Source: Haematobia irritans
Taxonomy: Eukaryota > Arthropoda > Insecta > Diptera > Muscidae
Length of the DNA stretch: 64,000 nucleotides
Assembly: GCF_050003625.1 (NCBI RefSeq)
Contig: NC_134399.1
Coordinates: 33,992,671 to 34,056,670, forward strand
Reading direction: 5' to 3'
Positions 48,938 through 59,094 of the stretch are shown here, piece after piece. The first letter of the stretch is position 1, and each line of letters opens with the position of its first letter. The position numbers and the translations under genes were made by a program. Below the pieces are notes generated by a model. The model was not told the DNA's origin and ran no database searches. It saw only the letters and a program-made list of their open reading frames with translations.

Positions 48938-50983
48938 TATACCCTTCACCACTACTGTAGTACAGGGTATAATAAGTTTGTTATACCCTCCATCATAGGA
49001 TGGGGGTATATTAACTTTGTCATTCCGTTTGTAACACATCGAAATATTGCTCTAAGACCTCATAAAGTATATATATTCTGGGTCGTGGTGAAATTCTGAG
49101 TCGATCTAAGCATGTCCGTCCGTCCGTCCGTCCGTCTGTTGAAATCACGCTAACTTCCGAACGAAACAAGCTATCGACTTGAAACTTGGCACAAGTAGTT
49201 GTTATCGATGTAGGTCGGACGGTATTGAAAATGGGCCATATCGGTCCACTTTTACGTATAGCCCCCATATAAAGGGACCCTCAGATTTGGCTTGTGGAGC
49301 CTCTAACAGAAGCATCTTTCATCCGATCCGGCTGAAATTTGGTACATGGTGTTTGTATACGGTCTCTAACAATCATGCAAAAATTGGTCCACATCGGTCC
49401 ATAATTATATATAGCCCCCATATAAACCGATCCCCAGATTTGGATTGCGGAGCCTAAAAGAGAAGCAAATTTCATCCGATCCGCCTGAAATTTGGTACAT
49501 GGTGTTTGTATACGGTCTCTAACAATCATGCAAAAATTGGTTCACATCGGTCCATAATTATATATAGCCCCCATATAAACTGATCCCCAGATTTGGCTTG
49601 CGGAGCCTAAAAGAGAAGCAAATTTCATCCGATCCGCCTGAAATTTGGTACATGGTGTTGGTATATGGTCTCTAACAACCATACAAAAATTGGTTCACAT
49701 CGGCCCATAATTATATATAGCCCCCATATAAACCGATCCCCAGATTTGGCTTGCGGAGCCTCAAAGAGAAGCAAATTTCATCCGATCCGGCTGAAATTTG
49801 GTACATGATGTTGGTATATGGTCTCTACCAACCATGCAAAAATTGGTCCACATCGGTCCATAATTATATATAGACCCCATATAAACCGATCTCCAGATTT
49901 GGCTTGCGAAGCCTCAAAGAGAAGCAAATTGCATCCGATCCGGCTGAAATTTGGTACAAGGTATTGGTATATGGTCTCTAGCTACCGTGCAAAAATTGGT
50001 CTACATCGGTGCATTATTATATATAGCGCCCATATAAACCGATCCCCAGATTTGGGTTGCGGTGCGTCAAAGAGAAACAAATTTCATCCGATCCACCTGA
50101 AATTTAGTACATGATGTTGGTATATGGTCTCTAACAACCATGCAAAAATTGGTCCACATCGGTTCATAATTATATATAGCCCCCATATAAACCGATCTCC
50201 AGATTTGGCTTGCGAAGTCTCCAAGAGAAGAAAATTTCATCCAATCTGGTTGTAATTTGGAACATGGTTTTAGTATATGATCTTTAACAACCGTGCCACA
50301 ATTGGTCCATATCGGCCCATAATTATATATAGCCCCCATATAAAACGTTCTCCAGATTTGACCTCCGGAGCCTCTTGGAGGAGCAAAATTCATCCGATCC
50401 GGTTAAAATTAGGAACGTGGTGTTAGTATATGGTCGCTGAAAACCATACCAAAATTGGTCCAATCACACAAAAATTGGTCCATATCGGTTCATAATCATG
50501 GTTGCCACTAGAGCCAAAAATAATCTACCAAAATTTTATTTCCATAGAAAATTTTGTCAAAATTTTATTTCTAGAGAAAATTTTGTTAACATTTTATTCG
50601 GTTCATAATCATGGTTGCCACTCGAGCCAAAAATAATCTACCAAGATTTTATTTGTATAGGAAATTTTGTCAAAAGTTTATTTCTATAGAAAATTTTGTT
50701 AAAATTTTATTTCTGTAGAAAATGTTGTCAAAATTTTATGTATACTTTGTCAAACTGAATTATATACGTATTGGATCGATCTTTTTTGATTTAATATATA
50801 ACACGTATGGACTTTTTAGAAGATGGTGTTAGGAGGTTTTAAGATACCTTGCCATCGCCAAGCGTTACCGCAACTTAAGTAATTCGATTGTGGATGACAA
50901 TGTTTAGAAGAAGTTTCTACGCAATCCATGATGGAGGGTACATAAGCTTCGGCCTGGCCGAACTTACGGCCGTATATACTTGT
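48938..50983 (-). mobile_element. Compound insert: family A HINE plus family B end hairpin
   Basis: Minus strand: family A head to tail (50983-48982), then ACAAACTTAT and a family B terminal hairpin (ATACCCTGTACTACAGTAG...GGGTAT, about 48978-48938). The block sits inside the T-tract CATATTT/TTTTACTAAC of another family B element, which is uninterrupted at 39686. The two parts therefore behave as one inserted unit. Confidence 0.75.
48982..50983 (-). mobile_element. Family A HINE, complete
   Basis: Minus strand: head, a short 29-bp minisatellite (about 50750-50510) with the GCCACT.GAGCCAAA junction box present twice, about eight 153-bp units, a tail with (GACG)n, and the end hairpin. It is very similar to 61103-62956 (shared variants AGAGAAACAAATTTCATC and GATCCACCTGAAATTTAG) and differs mainly by about one extra 153-bp unit. 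Confidence 0.88.
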
Positions 50984-51118
50984 TTTTTACTAACATTGTG
51001 TTCCACCCTAGTGCATTAGCCGACTTAAATTTTGAGTCTATAGATTTTGTAGAAGTCTATCTAATTCGGTCCAGATCGAGTGATATTTAAATGTATGTAT
51101 TTGGGACAAACCTTTATA

Positions 51119-52050
51119 AAGGGTGATTTGTTAAGAGCTTGATAACTTTTTTTTTTTTAAAACGCATAAAATTTGCAAAATCTCATCGGTTCTTTATTTG
51201 AAACGTTAGATTGGTCCATGACATTTACTTTTTGAAGATAATTTCATTTAAATGTTGACCGCGGCTGCGTCTTAGGTGGTCCATTCGGAAAGTCCAATTC
51301 TGGGCAACTTTTTCGAGCATTTCGGCCGGAATAGCCCGAATTTCTTCGGAAATGTTGTCTTCCAAAGCTGGAATAGTTGCTGGCTTATTTCTGTAGACTT
51401 AAGACTTGACGTAGCCCCACAAAAAATAGTCTAAAGGCGTCAAATCGCATGATCTTGGTGGCCAACTTACCGGTCCATTTCTTGAGATGAATTGTTCTCC
51501 GAAGTTTTCCCTCAAAATGGCCATAGAATCGCGAGCTGTGTGGCATGTAGCGCCATATTGTTGAAACCACATGTCAACCAAGTTCAGTTCTTCCATTTTT
51601 GGCAACAAAAAGTTTGTTAGCATCGAACGATAGCGATCGCCATTCACCGTAACGTTGCGTCCAACAGCATCTTTGAAAAAATACGGTCCAATGATTCCAC
51701 CAGCGTACAAACCACACCAAACAGTGCATTTTTCGGGATGCATGGGCAGTTCTTGAACGGCTTCTGGTTGCTCTTCACTCCAAATGCGGCAATTTTGCTT
51801 ATTTACGTAGCCATTCAACCAGAAATGAGCCTCATCGCTGAACAAAATTTGTCGATAAACACATTTCGAACCGAACACTGATTTTGGTAATAAAATTCAA
51901 TGATTTGCAAGCGTTGCTCGTTAGTAAGTCTATTCATGATGAAATGTCAAAGCATACTGAGCATCTTTCTCTTTGACACCATGTCTGAAATCCCACGTGA
52001 TCTGTCAAATACTAATGCATGAAAATCCTAACCTCAAAAGAATCACCCTT
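51119..52050 (-). mobile_element. Mariner-type element, internally deleted, copy 1
   Basis: 932 bases with inverted ends AAGGGTGATT...AATCACCCTT flanked by TA. It is inserted in the ACCTTTATA/TATAGCCCC box of a family B head. It is closely related to 53506-54438 but carries a different internal deletion. Confidence 0.88.
51225..51937 (-). pseudogene. Mariner-family transposase, deleted and mutated, copy 1
   Basis: The minus-strand ATG at 51937 opens MNRLTNEQRLQIIEFYYQNQ, a mariner N-terminus. A deletion after about 26 codons removes most of the DNA-binding domain and shifts the frame. The catalytic part reads on from 51878: VYRQILFSDEAHFWLNG (first Asp), CTVWCGLYAGGIIGPYFF, then QQYGAT, where the second catalytic Asp is replaced by Tyr, and PPRSCDLTPLDYF (third Asp, 36 residues after the Tyr). 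A stop replaces a Lys codon at 51396-51398. It is inactive on three counts. Confidence 0.9.
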
Positions 52051-52167
52051 TATATAGCCCCCAACACATTTGACGGATGTGATATGGTATCGAAAATGTA
52101 GATCTACAAAGTGGTGCAGGGTATAATATAGTCGGCCCCGCCCGACTTTAGACTTTCCTTACTTGTT

Positions 52168-53239
52168 TTAAATCCAATTTTTTTGCTTAATATCAACAAT
52201 CCCTAGTTTTGACATCCCAAAATAACGATCTGTTTCTCTACTGGTAATTTTTCTGGTCTGGTTGACACCCACTGCAAACAGAAGCGGATATTAAAAGGTT
52301 TTCTTTGGATTTGCTTTTCTTATGGTGGCAATGGACCGACGAGAGGCTATTAAATAAATTGCACAAATTGATGTTTATTTGTTGAATTACAAAATGTTTT
52401 TGCCTGTCCTCCATTTAGGAATTTTCCGGGTTTCTTGCTAGTTCTTTTGTTGTGGGCTGGACTTAAGTGAAGTGATTTCTTCTTTAAGGAACGCAAGTAC
52501 ATTATTTATTTGCCAGTCTTATTTCTTCTTTAATTCAATTATCTAGAGTATGATTAAAAGAGTGCAAATTTTATGTTTCGCTTGAAAATAAAGAAAAATA
52601 TCACTCATACCCACTGGAGTTGTGGTAATGGATAGATAACCATTGAAAGATAGGGGAATTGGGTGGGCCATACACCATGCAAGGAAATGATCTTAGGGGC
52701 CACACTATGAGGGCAGACCGAGTCATAATGATAATACCCCAGCAAAAAAAAAAATTGGAAGTTCTTCCAAAGGCACAACTTTAAAAGCACTACCAGAAGA
52801 TGTACTGCCAATGATGTTCTTTATTTTAACTATACAGGAAGTTCTTTTCCTTCAATTTTTTAAAACATGTTTTTTTCATGCATTGTTTTTTAATGCACTC
52901 AAAAAAAGTGATCTCTATATTTCACTAAAGCAAATTTAACTTTATTTTATGTTAGTTCATGGAATTATTATGTTTAGAGAATGTTTTCTTTACTCTAATA
53001 ATTTTTTGTGTTAGTTAAACTAAATAACCCGAGGAAAACAATATACTCCAATGAAGCATAAAGATGAACTAAATTTGTGTCTTCCACAAAATAGTTCAGC
53101 ATTTCTTTAAATTTGTAAATTTTACCAAAAATGCGTTCATCGTGTACTTCGTATGTCACTAAAGACATTCTTGCAATTTTGAACTCCACGTTTTTCCTTC
53201 AAACTACAAAATTTTCTTTAACAAGTGAAAAAACTTAGT
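52168..53239. other. AT-rich DNA with MITE-like ends, no gene seen
   Basis: Holds CCCAGCAAAAAAAAAAATTG at about 52740 with TTGGAAGTTCTTCCAA (palindromic), and CACTCAAAAAAAGTGATC at about 52897 followed by AACTTTATTTTATGTTAG, similar to 55088-55150. These look like ends of unrecognised small DNA elements. Confidence 0.45.
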
Positions 53240-53505
53240 TACACGCAAAGAAAAAAAAAAACGTTTGGAAAACATGTACCGAAAATGTTTTGCTTTTGTT
53301 AGAGTTTTTTGAATTGCTTCGAAAAGTATATACTTTTATCACCACAAAAATTCGTTTGTTACAAAATTTTTATTTTTTCAATAAAAAAAGTTATTTTTAA
53401 ACCAACAACACAGACCATTTCGTTTATATCAAACACTGTTCTTTTCTGACTTTAGGTCTTTAATAAGACACATTTTACAGTTCATAGTAAAAATTTAATA
53501 TAGTA

Positions 53506-54438
53506 AAGGGTGATTTGTTAAGAGCTTGATAACTTTTTAAAAAAAAAAACGCATAAAATTTGCAAAATCTCATCGGTTCTTTATTTGAAACGTTAGATTG
53601 GTCCATGACATTTACTTTTTGAAGATAATTTCATTTAAATGTTGACCGCGGCTGCGTCTTAGGTGGTCCATTCGGAAAGTCCAATTTTGGGCAACTTTTT
53701 CGAGCATTTCGGCCGGAATAGCCCGAATTTCTTCGGAAATGTTGTCTTCCAAAGCTGGAATAGTTGCTGGCTTATTTCTGTAGACTTTAGACTTGACGTA
53801 GCCCCACAAAAAATAGTCTAAAGGCGTCAAATCGCATGATCTTGGTGGCCAACTTACCGGTCCATTTCTTGAGATGAATTGTTCTCCGAAGTTTTCCCTC
53901 AAAATGGCCATAGAATCGCGAGCTGTGTAGCATGTAGCGCCATCTTGTTAAAACCACATGTCAACCAAGTTCAGTTCTTCCATTTTTGGCAACAAAAAGT
54001 TTGTTAGCATCGAACGATAGCGATCGCCATTCACCGTAACGTTGCGTCCAACAGCATCTTTGAAAAAATACGGTCCAATGATTCCACCAGCGTACAAACC
54101 ACACCAAACAGTGCATTTTTCGGGATGCATGGGCAGTTCTTGAATGGCTTCTGGTTGCTCTTCACTCCAAATGCGGCAATTTTGCTTATTTACGTAGCCA
54201 TTCAACCAGAAATGAGCCTCATCGCTGAACAAAATTTGTCGATAAAAAAGCGGATTTTCTGCCAACTTTTCTAGAGCCCATTCACTGAAAATTCGACGTT
54301 GTGGCTCGTTAGTAAGTCTATTCATGATGAAATGTCAAAGCATACTGAGCATCTTTCTCTTTGACACCATGTCTGAAATCCCACGTGATCTGTCAAATAC
54401 TAATGCATGAAAATCCTAACCTCAAAAGAATCACCCTT
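53506..54438 (-). mobile_element. Mariner-type element, internally deleted, copy 2
   Basis: 933 bases, ends AAGGGTGATT...AATCACCCTT, flanked by TA (53504-53505, 54439-54440). Nearly identical to 51119-52050 outside the deletion region. Confidence 0.9.
53612..54325 (-). pseudogene. Mariner-family transposase, deleted, copy 2
   Basis: The minus-strand ATG at 54325 opens MNRLTNE and is joined in frame, by deletion of the DNA-binding domain, to PQRRIFSEWALEKLAE. The catalytic domain follows: ILFSDEAHFWLNG (first Asp, residue 35), CTVWCGLYAGGIIGPYFF, then an in-frame TAA (53948-53950) just before QDGAT (second Asp intact), SCDLTPLDYFLWGYVKSK (third Asp) and a normal end LNEIIFKK at 53612. By my count 36 residues separate the second and third Asp. 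It is inactive because of the stop and the missing N-terminal domain. Confidence 0.9.
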
Positions 54439-54506
54439 TAGAATGTAATGTTGAACATTTTTTTCGGAATCTTCCGACCATATCTGGAATATATATAAAA
54501 AAAACT

Positions 54507-54582
54507 TTGGTCGAAGCAGGGATTGAACCCACGACCCTTGGCATGCAAGTCCGACGTAGCAACCACTGCTCCACGGTACCAA
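54507..54582 (-). repeat. tRNA-like module (SINE fragment)
   Basis: The minus strand reads GGTACCGTGGAGCAGTGG...GTGGGTTCAATCCCTGC, with an A box TGGAGCAGTGG, a B box GGTTCAATCCC and a weak anticodon arm (CTTG/CAAG). It resembles, but is not the same as, the tRNA-like start of the SINE at 23100. There is no proper acceptor stem, so it is not a tRNA gene. Confidence 0.65.
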
Positions 54583-54687
54583 ACTAAATGTATTTTTCTG
54601 TTAAATAAACTTTGTTTAATCGTCTCGTGGGCGCTGCAAGCTATGCTATATTAATATAACTTATATGGATAATTAGCTATTAATCAC

Positions 54688-54905
54688 AATAACAGCTACG
54701 TAGCTCAGTGGATAGTGTGCTGCCTTACAAATTGCATGGTCCGCGGTTCGATTCTCAGTCCAGGCGAAAGGTAAAAAAAATTTTAAAAATTTATAAAATT
54801 GTATAATTTCTTCTACATTGTTTGTATTACAGAAAAATGTGCTAAGAACTAAAAAACTTCGTGGAAGTGAGAAAGATGTGAGGGAAAATGCAATTAGCCA
54901 GAAAA
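54688..54905 (+). mobile_element. tRNA-derived SINE-like module
   Basis: CAGCTACGTAGCTCAGTGG (A box TAGCTCAGTGG) and GGTCCGCGGTTCGATTC (B box) are followed by a body shared with 40750-40990: TTTGTATTACAGAAAAA, GTGCTAAGAACTAAAAAA and GTGGAAGTGAGAAAGATGTG. No clear flanking duplication is seen. Confidence 0.75.
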
Positions 54906-55198
54906 AATTTTTTTTTGAGTTAGTCTTTATGAAATTGCTTTTACATCCTGGAAAAGAATAAACGTTTATCACAAAAAGAGTATACTTTTCTTCCAAATAC
55001 ACTTCCTTTCAACGAAAAGCAAATGAGAAAAGAACTTTGTTTGTCTAAAATTTCGTTTGGGAGGAAAGAATTATTTTTTTGCGTGTACACCCAGAAAAAA
55101 GGGGCTCTAATGCCAACTGAACTTTATTTTAGTTCATGAAGATTAGTTGATTTTAGTTAAATTTTGCACAATATGAGTAAATGTTACTTATTTGAATA

Positions 55199-56885
55199 AT
55201 TATACCCTCCACCATAGGATGGGGGTATATTAACTTTGTCATTCCGTTTGTAACACATCGAAATATTGCTCTAAGACCCCATAAAGTATATATATTCTGG
55301 GTCGTGGTGAAATTCTGAGTCGATCTAAGCATGTCCGTCCGTCCGTCCGTCTGTCCGTCTGTCCGGCTGTCCGTCCGTCTGTGGAAATCACGCTAACTTC
55401 CGAACGAAACTAGCTATCGACTTGAAACTTGGCACAAGTAGTTGTTATTGATGTAGGTCGGATGGTATTGAAAATGGGCCATATCGGCTCACGTTTACGT
55501 ATAGCCCCCATATAAACCGATCCCCAAATTTGGCTTGCGGAGCCTTCCGGAGCAGCAAAATTCATCCGATCCGGTTGAAATTTGGTACGTGGTCTAAGTA
55601 TACGGTCTCTAACAACCATGCAAAAATTGGTCCATATCGGTCCATAATTATATATAGCCCCCATATAAACCGATCCCCAGATTTGACCTCCGGAGCCTCT
55701 TGGAGGGGCAAAATTCATCCGATCCGGTTGAAATTTGGTACCTGATGTTAGTATACGGTCTCCAACAACCATGCAAAAATTGGTCCATATCGGTCCATAA
55801 ATATATATAGCTCCCATATAAACCGATCCCCAGATTTGACCTCCGGAGCCTCTTGGAGGAGCAAACTTCATCCTACCCGATTGAAATTTGGTACGTGGTG
55901 TTAGTATATGGTCTCTAACAACCATGCAAAAATTGGTCCATATCGGTCCATAATTATATATAGCTCCCATATAAACCGATCCCCAGATTTGAACTCTGGA
56001 GCCTCTTGGATGAGCAAAATTCATCCGATGCAATTGAAATTTAGTACGTGGTGTTACTATATGGTCTCTAACAACCATGCAAAAATTGGTCCATATCGGT
56101 CCATAATTATATATAGCTCCCATATAAACCGATCCCCAGATTTGACCTCTCTCTTGGAGGAGCAAAAGTCATCCGATGCGGTTGAAATTTGGTACATTTC
56201 GTTAGTATATGGCCTTTAACAGCCATGTAAAAATTGTCTAATTTTATTACTATAGAAAGTTTTGTCAAAATTTCATTTCTATAGAAAGTTTTGTAAAAAG
56301 TTTATTTCTATAGCAATGTTTGTCAACATTTTATTTCCATAGAAAATTTTGTAAAAAATTTATTTCTGTAGAAAATTTAGTCAACATTTTATTTCTAAAG
56401 ACAATTTTGTCAACATTTTATTTCTATAGAACATTTTGTCAACATTTTATTTCTATAGAAAATTTTGTCAACATTTTATTTCTATAGAAAATTTTGTCAA
56501 AATTTTATTGCTATAGAAAATTTTGTCAACATTTTACTTCCATAGAAAATTTTGTCAACATTTTATTTCTATAGAAAATTTTGTCAAGTTTTTATTTCTA
56601 TAGAAAATTTTGTCAAAATTTTATTTCTATAGAAAATTTTGTCAAACTGAAGTATATACGTATTTAATCGGCCTTTTTTTTGTTTAATATATACCCCTTA
56701 TGGACTAACTTACAATTTAGAAGACAGTGTTAAAAAGTTTTACGATACCTTGCCATCGGCAAGTGTTATCGCAACCCAAGTAATTCGATTGTGGATGACA
56801 GCCTTTAGTAGAAGTTCCTACGCAATCCATGGTGGAGCGTACATAAGATTCGGCCTGGCCGAACTTACGGCCGTATATACTTGTT
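55199..56885 (-). mobile_element. Family A HINE, complete
   Basis: Minus strand: head 56885 to about 56650, 29-bp minisatellite (about 56640-56235), about five 153-bp units, a tail with a mixed CCGT/CTGT run (about 55334-55382), and the end hairpin at 55199. Tail and unit variants (GCTCCGG..GGCT, ACATCAGGTACC) match those at 12395 and 25813. Confidence 0.88.
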
Positions 56886-56924
56886 TTTTGCTAACTTTAA
56901 CGACGTGAACTAAAAATAAGAAAA

Positions 56925-58608
56925 AACAAGTATATACGGCCGTAAGTTCGGCCAGGCCGAATCTTATGTACCCTCCACCATGGATTGCGTAGAACCTTCT
57001 ACGACAGACTGTCATCCACAATCGAATTAATTGGGTTGTGGTATCTTAAAACTTTTTAACATCGTTTTCTAAATTGTGACTTGGTCCATACGTGGTATAT
57101 ATTATTGGACAAAAATAATTACGACTCGATATGGATTTTTGCACGGTATATAGAGAGCCAGAAATTAAATATGGGGGTCGCTTATATGGGGGCTATATAC
57201 TATTATGAACTTGATATGGACCAATTTTTGTGTGATTGGGGATCGATTTATCTGAGGGCTACATATAACTATAGACCGTTATGGACCTAGTTAGGCATGG
57301 TTGTTAACGGCCAAATACTAGCACAATGTCCCAAATTCCAACTGACTCGGATGAAATTTGCTCCTCCAAGTGGCTCAAAAAAATTCGGGATCGGTTTATA
57401 TGGGGGCTATATATGATTATGGACTGATATGGACCACTTTTGGCATGGTTGTTAAATATCATATACTACCACCACCTACCAAATTTAAACCAGATCGGAT
57501 GAATTTTGCTTCTCCAAAAAGCACCGGAGGTCAAATCTGGGGATCGGTTTACATGGGGGCTATATATAATTATGGACTGATATGAACGAATTCCTGCATG
57601 GTTGGTGGATACCATATACTAACATGACGTACCAAATTTCAACCGAATCGGATGAATTTTGCTCTTCCAATGGGCTCCGGAGGTCAAATCTGGGGATCGG
57701 TTTATATGGGGGCTAAATATAATTATGGATCGATTTCGACCAATTTTTTCATGGGTGTTTGAGGCCATATATTAACACCACGTACCAAATATCAACTGAA
57801 TCAGATGAATTTTGGTCTTCCAAGAGGCTCCGGAGGACAAATCTTGTGATCGCTTTATATGGGGGCTATATATAATTATGGACTGATGTGGACCAATTTT
57901 TGCATGGTTATTAGAGACCATATACTAACACCATGTACCAAATTTCAGCCGGATCGTATGACATTTTCTTCTCTTAGAGGCTGCGCAAGTCAAATCTGGG
58001 GATCGGTTTATATGGGGGCTATATATAATTATTAACCGATGTGGACAAATTTTGCATGGTTATTAGAGACCATATACTAACATCATGTACCAAATTTCAG
58101 TCGGATCGGATGAAATTTGCTTCTCTTAGAGGCTCCGCAAGCCAAATCGGGGGATCGGTTTATATGGGGGCTATATATAATTATGGGCCGATGTGGACCA
58201 ATTTTTGCATGGTTGTTAGAGACCATATGCTAACACCATGTAACAAATTTCAGCCGAATCGGATGAAATTTGCTTCTCTTAGAGCAATCGCAACCCAAAT
58301 TTGGGGGTCCGTTTATATGGGGGCTATACGTAAAAGTGGACCGATATGGCCCATTTTCAATACCGTCCGACCTACATCAATAACAACTACTTGTGCCAAG
58401 TTTCAAGTCGATAGCTTGATTCGTTCGAAAGTTAGCGTGATTTCAACAAACGGACGGACGGACGGAGGGACGGACATGCACAGATCGACTCAGAATTTCA
58501 CCACGACCCAGAATATACATACTTTATGGGGTCTTAGAGCAATATTTCGATGTGTTACAAACGGAATGACAAAGTTAATATACCCCCATCCTATGGTGGA
58601 GGGTATAA
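56925..58608 (+). mobile_element. Family A HINE without minisatellite, complete
   Basis: Head AACAAGTATATACGGCCG, directly followed by TATGGGGGTCGCTTATATGG and about seven 153-bp units, a tail with ACGGACGGACGGAGGGACGG, and the end hairpin CATCCTATGGTGGAGGGTAT. Inserted about 40 bases from the head of the oppositely oriented element at 55199-56885. Confidence 0.88.
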
Positions 58609-58609
58609 A

Positions 58610-58849
58610 AATTGTGAATTTTTGAAAATATTTGAGATCAAACGTTTCCGACAAGCGTTAGAAGCCATTAAAAATTATAAAAAATTATAATAATTATCCG
58701 ATCCGATATGTGATCCGAATTCAATGTTTTGGATGTAAATTAAAAAACTTCTGTGATATTTTGTCAAATAAATAATTATTATAATTTTTAATGGATTCTA
58801 ACGCTGGTCGGAAACGTTTGATCTCAAATATTTTCAAAAATTCACAATT
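58610..58849. repeat. 71-base inverted repeat with 98-base spacer
   Basis: 58610-58680 and 58779-58849 are reverse complements with 2 mismatches in 71 (arm core GAGATCAAACGTTTCCGAC). The left arm starts immediately at the end of the family A tail. It may be a MITE or a hairpin-RNA precursor. Confidence 0.9.
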
Positions 58850-59094
58850 TTTTCAGATGGGATTCCCCGAAGATAATTTTATAGATTTCACCTATGAGGG
58901 CTATATCAGATTCTGGGTTTATAAGAACCATTTTTGTTTGAGTTTTAGAGGAATCATTAACATCTCTTGTTAGTGTGCAAGAAAATTATAAAATAACGTC
59001 TTGATTTGAAATCTTAAATCTGTAGAAGTAAAATCTGGAAATTTTACATTGAGTTTCAAGCAATTTTCATGATCAGTGCGCCTTCTACACCCTC

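Larger units (their letters stand above)
48141..52167 (-). mobile_element. Family B HINE interrupted by a compound HINE and a mariner copy
   Basis: Minus strand: head 52167 to about 52060, then (after the mariner copy at 51119-52050) GTTCCACCCTAGTGC-type body to 50990, the compound insert 48938-50983, further body with two 153-type units, and a tail with GTCT repeats and a shortened end hairpin at 48141. Removing both inserts gives a copy co-linear with 38841-39943. Confidence 0.85.
53242..55085. mobile_element. CACGCAAA...TTTGCGTG element with TA duplication, hosting several inserts
   Basis: Left end CACGCAAAGAAAAAAAA, right end TTATTTTTTTGCGTG, flanked by TA (53240-53241, 55086-55087). Arms hold ACGTTTGGAAAACATG and AAATTTCGTTTGGGAGG words, like the element at 40403. 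It contains a mariner copy (53506-54438) and two tRNA-like modules in opposite orientation (54507-54582 and 54688-54905). No transposase of its own is visible. Confidence 0.78.

Noticed and set aside
54688..54760. Functional tRNA gene
   Set aside because: A and B boxes are good, but the T stem is weak, no acceptor stem pairs, and the sequence continues into a repeated body shared with 40750-40990. It is a tRNA-derived repeat.
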